Source: Acidovorax sp. FHTAMBA (GTDB lineage Bacteria > Pseudomonadota > Gammaproteobacteria > Burkholderiales > Burkholderiaceae_C). From it: 64,000 bases of DNA. The stretch covers positions 4,466,501 to 4,530,500 of the forward strand of contig NZ_CP152407.1 in assembly GCF_038958875.1 (NCBI RefSeq), in the 5' to 3' direction. The notes under the pieces are model-generated. The model saw only the letters and a list, made by a program, of their open reading frames with translations. It searched no databases and was not told the origin of the DNA. This document shows, one piece after another, positions 35,168 to 43,979 of the stretch; position 1 is the first letter of the stretch; each line of letters opens with the position of its first letter. Made by a program: the position numbers and the translations under genes.

Positions 35168-35194
35168 TTGAAGCAATGGCTTCACCCCTAGAAT
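35168..35194 (+). promoter_or_regulatory. candidate promoter of the riboswitch-dadA transcript
   Basis: TTGAAG (35168-35173) and TAGAAT (35189-35194) with a 15-bp spacer, a little short. It would start transcription close to 35201, exactly where the glycine aptamer begins. Confidence 0.4.
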
Positions 35195-35201
35195 CGGCCT
35201 C

Positions 35202-35406
35202 GCAGGAGAGCAGGACGGGCTGGAGGCCCGCCACTGCACCGAAGGCGCAAACTCCCATACACGCTCAGGTTCCGTACTGCAACCATTCATCAAAGCCGTC
35301 TGGAGAGCCGCCCCACCCCACCTGGCGTGGTGGCGCACCGAAGGAGCAAACCGCGCGCCATGTGGGCTGCGCGGTGAATCTCTCAGGTACCAAGGACAGG
35401 GGGAGC
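35202..35406 (+). ncRNA. tandem glycine riboswitch
   Basis: Two consecutive glycine aptamers. The first runs from GGAGAG (35205) through CACCGAAGGCGCAAAC (35237-35252) to CGCTCAGGTTCCG near 35275. The second runs from GGAGAGCC (35302) through CACCGAAGGAGCAAACC (35336-35352) to AATCTCTCAGGTACC and AAGGACAGG near 35400. Tandem aptamers let glycine act cooperatively. The downstream gene is an FAD-dependent amino acid dehydrogenase, so the switch most likely turns it on when glycine is in excess (established for glycine switches upstream of catabolic genes; inferred here). Confidence 0.92.
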
Positions 35407-35433
35407 GGCAGCTTGGCAGACGCGCGCCAGCTG

Positions 35434-35480
35434 TTGCTATTTAAATAATAGCTGCCAACGCATGTCCATCAAGCGCTGAA
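35434..35480 (+). repeat. dispersed palindromic repeat between riboswitch and dadA
   Basis: TTGCTATTTAAATAATAGCTGCCAACGC...CAAGCGCTGAA. It occupies the space between the second glycine aptamer and the dadA ribosome binding site (AAAAGG, 35486-35491), exactly where an expression platform would be expected. Confidence 0.7.
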
Positions 35481-35499
35481 CCCTTAAAAGGCTTCAAAA

Positions 35500-36819
35500 A
35501 TGCGCGTGATCGTTTTGGGCGCCGGCTTGCTCGGCGTGACATCGGCTTACTACCTGCAGCAGCTCGGCCATGAGGTCACGGTCATCGACCGCCAGGGCAC
35601 GCCCGGCGCCGAGACCAGCTTTGCCAACGGTGGCCAGATCTCGGTGAGCCATGCCGAGCCCTGGGCCAACCCCAGTGCCCCGCTGAAGGTGCTGCAGTGG
35701 CTCGGCCAGGAAGATGCGCCTCTGCTGTTCCGCATCCGCGCCGACATGCGCCAGTGGCTGTGGGGCCTGTCGTTCCTGCGCAATTGCACTCCGGCACGCA
35801 CCCGCCACAACATCGAGCAGATCGTGCGCCTGGGCACCTACAGCCGCGACACGCTGCAGCAGCTGCGCGCCGCCACCGGCATCCAGTACGACCAGCGCAC
35901 GCAGGGCATCCTGCACTTTTATACCAACCAGAAGGAATTCGACGGCGCGCTGGCACCGGCCGAGCAGATGCGCCAGCTCGGCTGCGAGCGCCAGGTGATC
36001 AGCGCCGACGAAGCCGTGCGCCTCGAACCCGCGCTGGCCCACATCCGCCCGCAGCTGGCGGGCGCCACCTACACGGCCGAGGACGAATCGGGCGACGCCA
36101 ACCTGTTCACCCGCGAACTGGCCAAGCTGTGCGAGGCAGCGGGCGTGCAGTTCCGCATGGGCCACCACATCACTGCACTGCGCGAGGCAGGCGGCCGCAT
36201 TGACCATGTGGAAGTGACCAACGCCGAGGGCCGCTTCGAGCGCGTGCGCGGCGATGCGTTTGTGATGGCCATGGGTTCGTTCAGCCCGCTGCTGGCGCAG
36301 CCACTGGGCATTCGCCTGCCCATTTACCCGGCCAAGGGCTATTCGGTGACCATGCCGGTCAAGGACGCATCGATGGCGCACCAGGTGAGCCTGACGGACG
36401 ACGAGTTCAAGCTCGTGTTCTCGCGCTACACCAGCGAACGCGGCGGTGACCGCCTGCGCATTGCAGGCACGGCCGAACTCAACGGCTACGACCGCAATCT
36501 GAACCAGGTGCGCTGCGAGGCCATCGTGCGGCGTGTGGAGCAACTCTTTCCCGGCGCGGGCGACGCGAGCCAGGCCCAGTTCTGGACCGGCCTGCGCCCG
36601 GCCACGCCGAGCAATGTGCCACTGATTGGCAAGACCAAAGTGGGCAACCTGTTCCTCAACACCGGCCACGGCACACTGGGCTGGACACATGCCTGTGGCT
36701 CGGGCAAGGCGCTGGCCGACATCGTCAGTGGCCGGGTGCCCGAGGTGGACTTTGCGTTCCAGGGGTTGCAAGGGCGCGCAGCCGGGGCGGCGCTGGTGCC
36801 GTCGCGCACCGCGGCCTGA
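35500..36819 (+). CDS. dadA: D-amino acid dehydrogenase (DadA-type)
   Basis: A 439-residue FAD flavoenzyme that oxidatively deaminates D-amino acids (D-alanine best known) and passes electrons to the respiratory chain. The N-terminal dinucleotide fold MRVIVLGAGLLGVTSAYYL is at residues 1-19; FANGGQIS, PIYPAKGYSVT and the C-terminal GHGTLGWT motif are typical of DadA. It lies behind a glycine riboswitch, which suggests that it acts on glycine, or on alanine pools linked to glycine, in vivo. AAAAGG supports the ATG at 35500. Confidence 0.92.
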   Translation: MRVIVLGAGLLGVTSAYYLQQLGHEVTVIDRQGTPGAETSFANGGQISVSHAEPWANPSAPLKVLQWLGQEDAPLLFRIRADMRQWLWGLSFLRNCTPARTRHNIEQIVRLGTYSRDTLQQLRAATGIQYDQRTQGILHFYTNQKEFDGALAPAEQMRQLGCERQVISADEAVRLEPALAHIRPQLAGATYTAEDESGDANLFTRELAKLCEAAGVQFRMGHHITALREAGGRIDHVEVTNAEGRFERVRGDAFVMAMGSFSPLLAQPLGIRLPIYPAKGYSVTMPVKDASMAHQVSLTDDEFKLVFSRYTSERGGDRLRIAGTAELNGYDRNLNQVRCEAIVRRVEQLFPGAGDASQAQFWTGLRPATPSNVPLIGKTKVGNLFLNTGHGTLGWTHACGSGKALADIVSGRVPEVDFAFQGLQGRAAGAALVPSRTAA

Positions 36820-36873
36820 ATTTGCGCCGGGTTGCAGCGAAGGTAACGCTGCAACCGCCATGAAACGCGGCGC

Positions 36874-37212
36874 TTACTTGGCCGCGCCCGTGGCATGGGC
36901 CACAAACTGCGCCACCGCCTGCATGTCCTTCTCGCTCATGCGCTCGGCATAGGAGGGCATCACGCCGATGCCTGCCTTCAGCGCGCGCAGCACGCGCCCG
37001 GCATCAGGCTTCAGCTCGTCCAGCACCGGGCCCACCTGGCCCTCGGCACCGGCCGCCTGCAGCGTGTGGCACACGGCGCAGGCGGGCTGGATCTTGGTGA
37101 AAAGCTCCTTGCCGCGCGCCAGTTCGGCCGGGTCGGCAGCCCAGCCCGCCGCGCAGGCGCTGGCCAACCCCAGGGCAAGCCCGGCGCTGCGGGCCCGGAA
37201 GAACCACACCAT
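36874..37212 (-). CDS. cytochrome c subunit of sulfite dehydrogenase (SorB-like)
   Basis: A 112-residue periplasmic monoheme cytochrome c. The signal peptide ends AAGWA-AD, the heme-binding CAVCH is at about residues 45-49, and a Met ligand candidate lies in VMPSYAERM. It starts one base after the stop of the molybdopterin subunit gene, so both are one operon. In SorAB enzymes this subunit takes electrons from sulfite oxidation. ATG 37212 is used; an upstream TTG is possible. Confidence 0.85.
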   Translation of the reverse strand: MVWFFRARSAGLALGLASACAAGWAADPAELARGKELFTKIQPACAVCHTLQAAGAEGQVGPVLDELKPDAGRVLRALKAGIGVMPSYAERMSEKDMQAVAQFVAHATGAAK

Positions 37213-37213
37213 T

Positions 37214-38425
37214 TCAGGCAACCGTGACCGTCACGGCGTGGTCACGCCAGCTGGCATTGTTGTAACCGCCCAGGTTTTCCTCGCGCTGCTCGGGCTGCAC
37301 ATTGCCCGCCGTGTCGGTGGCGCGGCTGGTGAGCACATGGGTGCCCGCATCGAGGCGCACAGGCAATGCAAACTGCCGCCATGCGAAGGGGCCCAGGTCC
37401 GGCCCGATGAGCCGGGCAGCCTGCCAGGTCTTGCCGCCATCGACCGAGACTTCCACACTTTTGATGCTGCGCGTGCCACCAAAGGCCACACCGTGCACCT
37501 GCACCTGACCGGGCTTGATCGCCCCCTTGTCGGGCAGCGGGCCGTTGATCCAGGACTTCACACCCATCTCCCACACCGAGGGCTGGTCGGGGCTGGCCTT
37601 GGAGCCCGGTGGCGACATGCGGTAACCGTGCGACATGATGCGCGCCTGCGACTGTGCGCTGGTGAAGGCCACGCGCTTGACGTACTTGATGTTGTTCACA
37701 CCCTGGTAGCCGGGCACCACCAGCCGCAGCGGGCCGCCGTGTGCAAGTGACAGCGGCTCGCCATTCATCTCCCAGGCCAGGAGCGCGTCATCCAGCGCCT
37801 TGACGGGCACCGAGCGCTCGACCAGCACGGAGAGCGGATCCACACCCTCGGGCAGCTTCTCACCGCCCGTGCCGGTCAGGTAGGCAGCTCCGTCTGCCAG
37901 CCCGCCAAGAGCTGCCACCACGTTGCGCAACGGCACGCCGCTCCACACCACGCAACCAGCGGCGCCCACTTGCCAGGGCGTGCCGCTGGGCTTGCTGGGG
38001 AAGAAGCCACGCCCGTTGCCAGAACACTGCAGCACGGTGGCCACCGTTTCCACGCCCAGGGTCTTGAGCTCGGCCACGGTGAGGCTGCGGGCGTTCTTCA
38101 CGCCCTCGATCGACACCGACCAGGCGTCGCGGTCGTTCAGGACAGCGACATCGGGCGCTGGCAGGTTATTGCGCACATAAAGCTGGTTCGAAGGGGTGAT
38201 GACACTGGTACCGAATGCGGAGCGGCGCGTCTCCAGGGTGTTGCTGCTGTGCACGATCAGCGCGTCGGGGGTCTTCCAGTTGGCGTAGGCCGGCAAGGGC
38301 TTGGCGGCGGCAGCCGCCTGCTGGGCCCGCGCGCCCCCGGCCCATCCCGCCAGGCCCAGGGCACTCAAAGCAGCGGCACTGCCGGCAAGCATGTGTCGGC
38401 GCGGCAGGTTGGTGAAATCGTTCAT
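37214..38425 (-). CDS. molybdopterin sulfite dehydrogenase subunit (SorA-like)
   Basis: A 403-residue exported enzyme of the sulfite oxidase family. A twin-Arg-type signal (RRHMLAGSAAALSALGLAG) suggests folded export with cofactor. The Mo-ligand Cys is in VLQCSGNGRGFF, followed by GAAGCVVWSGVPL. The C-terminal dimerisation domain (SVEVSVDGGKTWQAARL) is present. It oxidises sulfite to sulfate in the periplasm and would hand electrons to the adjacent cytochrome. Start ATG 38425. It diverges from a PhnD-rhodanese gene, another sulfur-type protein, and modABC lies 3 kb away. Confidence 0.9.
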   Translation of the reverse strand: MNDFTNLPRRHMLAGSAAALSALGLAGWAGGARAQQAAAAAKPLPAYANWKTPDALIVHSSNTLETRRSAFGTSVITPSNQLYVRNNLPAPDVAVLNDRDAWSVSIEGVKNARSLTVAELKTLGVETVATVLQCSGNGRGFFPSKPSGTPWQVGAAGCVVWSGVPLRNVVAALGGLADGAAYLTGTGGEKLPEGVDPLSVLVERSVPVKALDDALLAWEMNGEPLSLAHGGPLRLVVPGYQGVNNIKYVKRVAFTSAQSQARIMSHGYRMSPPGSKASPDQPSVWEMGVKSWINGPLPDKGAIKPGQVQVHGVAFGGTRSIKSVEVSVDGGKTWQAARLIGPDLGPFAWRQFALPVRLDAGTHVLTSRATDTAGNVQPEQREENLGGYNNASWRDHAVTVTVA

Positions 38426-38530
38426 GGAAAGGTCTCCAAAGATGAAAAGGGGGACGGCAGGAACGGCGCAGCCACCAGGGCGCGTCGCGACCAAACGGCA
38501 TTTTGTAGACCACCTGGGCACCAGGGGTGA

Positions 38531-38576
38531 AACATTGCGTTAGCGAACGTAAAACATGCAAAAACATGGAAACATT
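38531..38576. promoter_or_regulatory. AAACAT repeats in the divergent sorA / PhnD-rhodanese gap
   Basis: Four AAACAT copies (38531, 38553, 38563, 38571) in the same orientation within 46 bp of the 216-bp divergent promoter gap. They may be binding sites for a regulator shared by the two genes; no known consensus is recognised. Confidence 0.3.
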
Positions 38577-38641
38577 CGTAGACACGTCGTGCTGAGTGCG
38601 CATATTTGACGGTTCGTTTGCACATTACAAGGAATGACGCC

Positions 38642-39817
38642 ATGACCGCCGTGAAGAAGCCCATACGCCCCCGTGCCGCTGCGCTGATGAGCTTGCTCCT
38701 GATCTGTGGCCCTGCACTGGCCCAGCTCTCCACGATGGTGGCAGTGGAACCCACCGAGCGCAAGGCGGCGCACTCCATCTTGCGGACGGCGGCGGAATCG
38801 GGCCTGTCCAAGGCCGCCGGGCAGTCGGTGACGCTGGTGACCAGCGATGACCTGGCCGATGTGATGCGCGCCACGCGCAGCGCGGGCTACGACATCTTCA
38901 TTGGTCCCGCGCAGGTGGCGGCGTCGGCACTCGACCGTGGCTACGAGCTGGTGGGGACCACGCAAAAATCCGAAAAATACCTGCTCGTGGCTTTGCAGCA
39001 GGTGGATGCCGTTGCCGCCATGAAGGGCCGCAGGCTCTATCTGCCCCAGCAGGACTCGCTGTACACCTACATGGCGCGCGGCATGCTCAACGAGGCCGGG
39101 ATTTCGTTTCAGGATCTGCGCGCCGTGCAGTACGAGAAGTTTCCGCAGGCGGGCCTGTCGGCCCTCATGCTGGGCACGGCCGACGCCACCGTGGTGCGCG
39201 AGGACGACTGGGCGCAGTGGGCTTCCACGCAGTCCGGCAATCTGCGGGTGCTGGCCACTTCGCAGCTCGTGCCCGGCGGCTTCTCGGTGGTCGTGAAAAA
39301 GGACATCCCCGCAGAAACGCGGGGCCGCCTGGCACAGTGGTTTGCCACGTCGTCCACCGCCAGTGGTCTGCCCCTGGTCACCGTGCGCCCCGAATCCATC
39401 GAATACCGCCGCGTTGCCGAGCTGGGCCTTTTCACGCCCACCAGCCTGCCCGGAGTAAGCCGCATTACCGCCAAGGAAGCCCAGGGTCTGCTGGCGCAGG
39501 GCGCTGCCTTGGTGGACACGCGCACCGAAAAGGAATTCAAGGCCAAGCGCATCCGGGGCGCCCTGTTTGCGGCGTATGTGGAAAAGAGCCTGAAGGATGT
39601 GGCCTTCAACGCTGCGCAGGATGACTTCCAGGCCCTCGACAAGTTGCCCAATCTCGACAAGGGCAAGCCCGTGATCTTTGCGTGCAATGGCGCCGAATGC
39701 TGGAAATCCTACAAGGCCGCCAAGGTGGCAGCAGCCAAGGGCTTCAAGTCGGTGTACTGGTTGCGCGGCGGCCTGCCCGAGTGGGATGCGGCAGGACTGC
39801 CCACCGAAGGCGGCTGA
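38642..39817 (+). CDS. fusion of PhnD-like periplasmic binding domain and rhodanese domain
   Basis: A 391-residue exported protein. The signal peptide ends PALAQ (about residue 28). Residues 30-250 resemble PhnD/TauA-type binding proteins (YDIFIGPAQVAASALDRGYE, GTADATVVRED). Residues about 280-385 form a rhodanese domain (VDTRTEKEFKAKRIRGA) with the active Cys in FACNGAECWKS. The pairing suggests binding of an anion and sulfur transfer in the periplasm. It is divergent from the sulfite dehydrogenase operon, supporting a sulfur role (inference). Start ATG 38642. Confidence 0.8.
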   Translation: MTAVKKPIRPRAAALMSLLLICGPALAQLSTMVAVEPTERKAAHSILRTAAESGLSKAAGQSVTLVTSDDLADVMRATRSAGYDIFIGPAQVAASALDRGYELVGTTQKSEKYLLVALQQVDAVAAMKGRRLYLPQQDSLYTYMARGMLNEAGISFQDLRAVQYEKFPQAGLSALMLGTADATVVREDDWAQWASTQSGNLRVLATSQLVPGGFSVVVKKDIPAETRGRLAQWFATSSTASGLPLVTVRPESIEYRRVAELGLFTPTSLPGVSRITAKEAQGLLAQGAALVDTRTEKEFKAKRIRGALFAAYVEKSLKDVAFNAAQDDFQALDKLPNLDKGKPVIFACNGAECWKSYKAAKVAAAKGFKSVYWLRGGLPEWDAAGLPTEGG

Positions 39818-39931
39818 CGACGGCTGACGACAGCCCGCATTGCGGCCTCTTTCGGCGGGTGGTGACCCTGACACCGGTGTTCACCATGGACGAAAGTCCC
39901 CTTCCGTACAATCCGTAGCATCTCAACACCC

Positions 39932-39955
39932 AAGGGCGCGCAAGGCGCCCTTTGT
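39932..39955 (+). terminator. hairpin directly before the CNNM/CBS gene
   Basis: AAGGGCGC / GCGCCCTT (39932-39939, 39945-39952) with a 5-nt loop and TTTG after. It could end the upstream PhnD-rhodanese transcript. As it stops 3 bp before the ATG at 39956, it could equally restrict translation of that gene. Confidence 0.45.
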
Positions 39956-41281
39956 ATGGAAATAGCAATACTGTTCGCCCTCATCTTCCTCAACGGCCTG
40001 TTTGCCATGTCAGAGATCGCTCTGGTCACGGCCCGCAAGGCCCGGTTGCAGAAGCTGATCGATGAGGGCGATAGCGGCGCCGCTGCCGCTGTGAAGCTGG
40101 GCGAAGACCCGACACGCTTTCTCTCCACGATCCAGATCGGCATCACGTCGATTGGCGTGCTGAACGGTATCGTGGGTGAAGCAGCCCTGGCGGGGCCCCT
40201 GGCGCTTTGGCTGGAGTCGCTGGGTGTTCCCATGCCCTTTGGCAGCTATGCAGCTACCGGCCTGGTGGTGGTACTGATCACCTACTTTTCGATCGTCGTG
40301 GGTGAACTGGTGCCCAAGCGCATCGGCCAGTCATACCCCGAGACCTTTGCCCGCCTGGTGGCGCGGCCCATCAATTTTCTGGCGCTGGCCACCAAGCCGT
40401 TTGTGCTGCTGCTGTCCACCTCCACGCGCACCCTGCTGCGCCTGATGGGTGTGAAGGAAACCAGCGGCAGTCCGGTGACCGAAGAAGAAATCCACGCCAT
40501 GCTGGTCGAGGGCACCACCGCAGGCGTGATCGAGTCACACGAGCACACCATGGTGCGCAACGTATTCCGGCTGGACGACCGCCAGATCGGCTCGCTGATG
40601 GTGCCGCGCGGCGATGTGGTGTGCCTGGATGTGGACGCCTCGTTTGAAGACAACCTCAAATGCATCGAAGAATCCGACCACGCGCGATTCCCGGTGGTGC
40701 GTGGCGGCATGGACAACATCCTGGGTGTGATCAACGCCCGCCAGTGGCTGTCGCGCACCCTGCGCGACAAGGCGCGCGGTGGCCTCGCCGAACAGGCCTT
40801 GCAGACGGCGCTGTATGTGCCCGAAACCATCACGGGCATGGAGCTGCTGGACAACTTTCGGCTGTCCGACGTGCACATGGCCTTTGTCATCGACGAATAC
40901 GGCGAGGTGCAGGGCATCGTCACGCTGCAGGACCTGATCGAAGCCATCACCGGCGAGTTCCAGCCCCGCGACCCCGAGACCTCATGGGCGCTGCAACGCG
41001 AAGACGGCAGCTGGCTCCTGGACGGCCACATCCCCGTACCCGAGCTGAAAGACCGCCTGAACCTGGACACCGTGCCCGAAGAAGAGCGCGGCCGCTACCA
41101 CACGCTCAGCGGCATGATCATGCTGCTGACGGGCCGCCTGCCCAAGGTGACCGACACCGTACAGTGGGAAGACTGGAAGCTGGAGGTGGTGGACATGGAC
41201 GGAAAGACCATCGACAAGATTCTGGCTACGCGCCTGACGCCCGAGGAAAAGGCGGCGGCTGAAGAACAGCCGTCCGACTGA
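39956..41281 (+). CDS. hemolysin-family protein with CNNM (DUF21) and CBS domains
   Basis: A 441-residue inner-membrane protein of the CorC/TlyC-CNNM family, linked to magnesium or cobalt export and tolerance. Residues 1-190 are the DUF21 membrane domain (ALIFLNGLFAMSEIALVTARK, IQIGITSIGVLNG). Two CBS units follow (about 200-330, MVPRGDVVCLDV and AFVIDEYGEVQGIVTLQDLIEA), and then the CorC/HlyC C-terminal domain. Start ATG 39956 gives a complete first membrane helix. An unusually close hairpin precedes the start. Confidence 0.88.
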   Translation: MEIAILFALIFLNGLFAMSEIALVTARKARLQKLIDEGDSGAAAAVKLGEDPTRFLSTIQIGITSIGVLNGIVGEAALAGPLALWLESLGVPMPFGSYAATGLVVVLITYFSIVVGELVPKRIGQSYPETFARLVARPINFLALATKPFVLLLSTSTRTLLRLMGVKETSGSPVTEEEIHAMLVEGTTAGVIESHEHTMVRNVFRLDDRQIGSLMVPRGDVVCLDVDASFEDNLKCIEESDHARFPVVRGGMDNILGVINARQWLSRTLRDKARGGLAEQALQTALYVPETITGMELLDNFRLSDVHMAFVIDEYGEVQGIVTLQDLIEAITGEFQPRDPETSWALQREDGSWLLDGHIPVPELKDRLNLDTVPEEERGRYHTLSGMIMLLTGRLPKVTDTVQWEDWKLEVVDMDGKTIDKILATRLTPEEKAAAEEQPSD

Positions 41282-41345
41282 CACTTGCAGGTGGATTGCC
41301 TCCCGGGCCCCCGTGGCTGAACCAGCAGCGCCTCAAGGATCTGCC

Positions 41346-42134
41346 ATGCGATTTTTTTTACTCCGCCGAAGAAACTGGTGTGCAGCCCTGTGCCTTGGCA
41401 TGGCACTGGCACCGGCACTGCATGCCCAGGCCCCGGTGACCGTCGCTGCGGCGTCCGACCTCAAGTTCGCCCTCGAAGAACTGGCCCCGCAGTTTGAAAA
41501 TGCGACGGGCCACAAGCTGCGGCTGGTGTTCGGGTCCTCTGGCAACTTCAAGACCCAGATCCTGCAGGGCGCACCGTTTCACCTTTTCATGTCAGCTGAC
41601 GAAGGGTTCGTATACGAGCTCGCCGATGCCGGCAAGACCGTGGACCGGGGCCGCGCCTATGCACGCGGGCGCATCGGCATCATCGTGCCTGCGGGCTCCC
41701 CCCTGAGGGCCGACGGCCAGCTTCAGGACCTGGCTGCGGCACTGAAAGACGGGCGCCTGCGCAAATTCGCCATTGCCAACCCTGCCCACGCACCCTACGG
41801 AGCACGTGCCAGGGAGGCTTTGCAGCATGCAGGACTGTGGGAGTCACTGCAACCCAAGCTGGTGCTGGGCGAGAACATCTCGCAGACCGCGCAGTTCGCC
41901 ACCTCGGGCTCCACACAGGGCGGCATCATTGCGCAGTCGCTCGCACTGGCGCCCGCCGTGGCCAGGCTGGGTACCTTCCAGCTCATTCCCTCCGACTGGC
42001 ACCAGCCGTTGCAGCAGCGCATGGTGCTGACCAAGGGCGCGCCCCCGGCGGCCCGCGCGTTTTACGACTACATCGGCACCCCCGCCGCCCAAGCGGTCAT
42101 GGCACGCTATGGGTTCGTGATGCCACAGGACTGA
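41346..42134 (+). CDS. modA: molybdate ABC transporter periplasmic binding protein
   Basis: A 262-residue secreted receptor for molybdate or tungstate. The signal peptide ends ALHAQ (about residue 27). The family start VTVAAASDLKFALEELAPQF has the oxyanion-binding Ser; FGSSGNFKTQI carries the second Ser, and MSADEGF follows. It begins the modABC operon (22 bp before modB). The ATG at 41346 was chosen over an in-frame extension. It supplies Mo for the nearby sulfite dehydrogenase. Confidence 0.93.
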   Translation: MRFFLLRRRNWCAALCLGMALAPALHAQAPVTVAAASDLKFALEELAPQFENATGHKLRLVFGSSGNFKTQILQGAPFHLFMSADEGFVYELADAGKTVDRGRAYARGRIGIIVPAGSPLRADGQLQDLAAALKDGRLRKFAIANPAHAPYGARAREALQHAGLWESLQPKLVLGENISQTAQFATSGSTQGGIIAQSLALAPAVARLGTFQLIPSDWHQPLQQRMVLTKGAPPAARAFYDYIGTPAAQAVMARYGFVMPQD

Positions 42135-42156
42135 CTCCTACACCATCGCACCACCC

Positions 42157-42822
42157 ATGGACTGGCAAGCGCTGACCCTCTCGCTGAAACTGGCCACCTT
42201 CACGCTGCTGGTGCTGTTGCCCGGCGGGCTGCTGCTGGCGCGCTGGCTGGCCTACACGCGTTTCAGGGGCAAGTCGTGGGTGGAGGCGCTGGTGGTGCTG
42301 CCGCTGGTGTTGCCACCCACAGTACTGGGCTACTACCTGCTGGTGTCGCTGGGTGGCGCATCGCCCCTCGGCCAGTGGATGTCGGAGGCACTGGGCGTGC
42401 AACTCACCTTCAACTTTGGCGGGCTGCTCATCGCGTCGGTGATTTTCAACATCCCGTTCCTGGTGCAGCCGGTGCAACGGGCTTTTGAATCCATTCCGCG
42501 CGACCTGGGCGAAGCCGCCGCCGTCTGCGGCCTGAGCGCCTGGCAGACTTTCTGGCGTGTGGAATTGCCGCTGGCCTGGCCGGGCGTGTTGTCGGCCATG
42601 GTGCTGACCTTTGTGCACACCCTGGGCGAGTTTGGCGTGGTGCTGATGGTGGGCGGCAGCATTCCGGGCGAGACGCAGACCATCGCCATCGCCATCTACG
42701 ACCGGGTGCAGGCGTTCGACCTCGCGGGCGCCAACCAGATGGCACTGCTGCTGGTGGTGTTCTCGCTGCTGGCCGTGGCGGCCTCGTTCTTCGCATCGGC
42801 CCGCATGGCGGTGCGACGATGA
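42157..42822 (+). CDS. modB: molybdate ABC transporter permease
   Basis: A 221-residue inner-membrane permease with about five helices and the ATPase-contact loop EAAAVCGLSAWQTFWRVELPLAWPG (EAA motif, written here as a family hallmark). VLPLVLPPTVLGYYLL is typical for ModB. Its stop overlaps the modC start (ATGA). Confidence 0.93.
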   Translation: MDWQALTLSLKLATFTLLVLLPGGLLLARWLAYTRFRGKSWVEALVVLPLVLPPTVLGYYLLVSLGGASPLGQWMSEALGVQLTFNFGGLLIASVIFNIPFLVQPVQRAFESIPRDLGEAAAVCGLSAWQTFWRVELPLAWPGVLSAMVLTFVHTLGEFGVVLMVGGSIPGETQTIAIAIYDRVQAFDLAGANQMALLLVVFSLLAVAASFFASARMAVRR

Positions 42823-43961
42823 GTGATATGTCCATGCAGGGTACGGCGATGGCCCTGGAACTGGAGGTGTCGCAGATGCTGCCCATGGCGCTGAGCGGCA
42901 GCCTGCGCTGCGGCCCCGGCGAGCTGCTGGCGCTGGTGGGGCCATCGGGGGCGGGCAAGACCTCACTGCTGCGCATTCTGGCGGGCCTGATGCGGCCCGA
43001 GAGGGGCCGCGTGGTGGTGGGCCAGGAGGTGTGGTGCGACACGGAACAGGGCATTTTCGTGCCACCGCAACGCCGCCATGTGGGGCTGGTGTTTCAGAAC
43101 TACGCACTCATGCCGCACCTGAGCGCTTTGGGCAATGTGGCGCTGTCGCTGCTGCACCTGCCGGCCGAGCAGCGCGCGCGGCAGGCCCGGCATTGGCTGG
43201 ACCATGTGGGCCTGAGCGCGGGGCAGCAGGCACGGCGGCCCGCAGCGCTCTCGGGCGGGCAGCAGCAGCGGGTGGCGGTGGCCCGGGCGCTGGCACGCGA
43301 GCCCCGGCTGATGCTGCTGGACGAGCCGTTTTCTGCCGTGGACCAGATGAACCGCGAGGGCCTGTACCGCCTTCTGGCCGATCTGCGGCGAGAGCTGGCG
43401 GTGCCCATCGTGCTGGTCACGCACGATCTGAACGAGGCCCGCATGCTGGCCGACCACCTGGTGGTGATGGACGCAGGGCACGTGCTGCAGCAGGGTACGC
43501 CGGCCGCCATCCACAATGCCCCGCGCAACGCCCGCGTGGCCGACCTTGTGGGCATCCACAACCGGTTCGAGGGCCTGTGGCTGGGCGCTGCCGAAGGCAC
43601 GCCGGGCACGGGCCACCTGCGATGGGACGGGCACGGCAACGCGGCGGACGCCCCCGTGCTGACCGTGCGCGACAAAGGCCGCATCGCCCCCGGCCAGGCC
43701 GTGAGCTGGGTCCTCCCCAGCGACGCCATCACCCTGCTGGACGGCGGCGCTGCACCCCATGCCAGTGACTGGCAGGCCGAGGTGCTGGAAGCGCGCCACC
43801 TGGGCGAGATATCGCTGGTCACCCTGATACTTCCGGCGGTGCCGGGTGCGCGGCTGATGCTCACATTGTCAGGGGCCCTGCGCCAGGGGCTGGCCGTGGG
43901 AGAGACGGTGGGCGTACGGCTGGACCTGGCGCGGGTGCATGTGATGCCCACGCGCGCCTGA
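42819..43961 (+). CDS. modC: molybdate ABC transporter ATP-binding protein
   Basis: A 380-residue ATPase. Walker A GPSGAGKTS (about residues 46-54), Q-loop VFQNYALMP, signature LSGGQQQRVAVARAL, Walker B LMLLDEPFSAVD and switch His VTHDLNEA are all present. A C-terminal TOBE/Mop molybdate-binding domain begins at about residue 312 (EVLEARHLGEISLVTL). The start overlaps modB. It energises uptake and may sense molybdate through the TOBE domain. Confidence 0.93.
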   Translation: MSDMSMQGTAMALELEVSQMLPMALSGSLRCGPGELLALVGPSGAGKTSLLRILAGLMRPERGRVVVGQEVWCDTEQGIFVPPQRRHVGLVFQNYALMPHLSALGNVALSLLHLPAEQRARQARHWLDHVGLSAGQQARRPAALSGGQQQRVAVARALAREPRLMLLDEPFSAVDQMNREGLYRLLADLRRELAVPIVLVTHDLNEARMLADHLVVMDAGHVLQQGTPAAIHNAPRNARVADLVGIHNRFEGLWLGAAEGTPGTGHLRWDGHGNAADAPVLTVRDKGRIAPGQAVSWVLPSDAITLLDGGAAPHASDWQAEVLEARHLGEISLVTLILPAVPGARLMLTLSGALRQGLAVGETVGVRLDLARVHVMPTRA

Positions 43962-43979
43962 AAGTCCCAGAGCCTGCTC

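Noticed and set aside
35202..35406. T-box or other amino acid leader instead of a riboswitch
   Set aside because: Both halves carry the glycine aptamer core CACCGAAGG-n-GCAAA; no T-box sequence is present.
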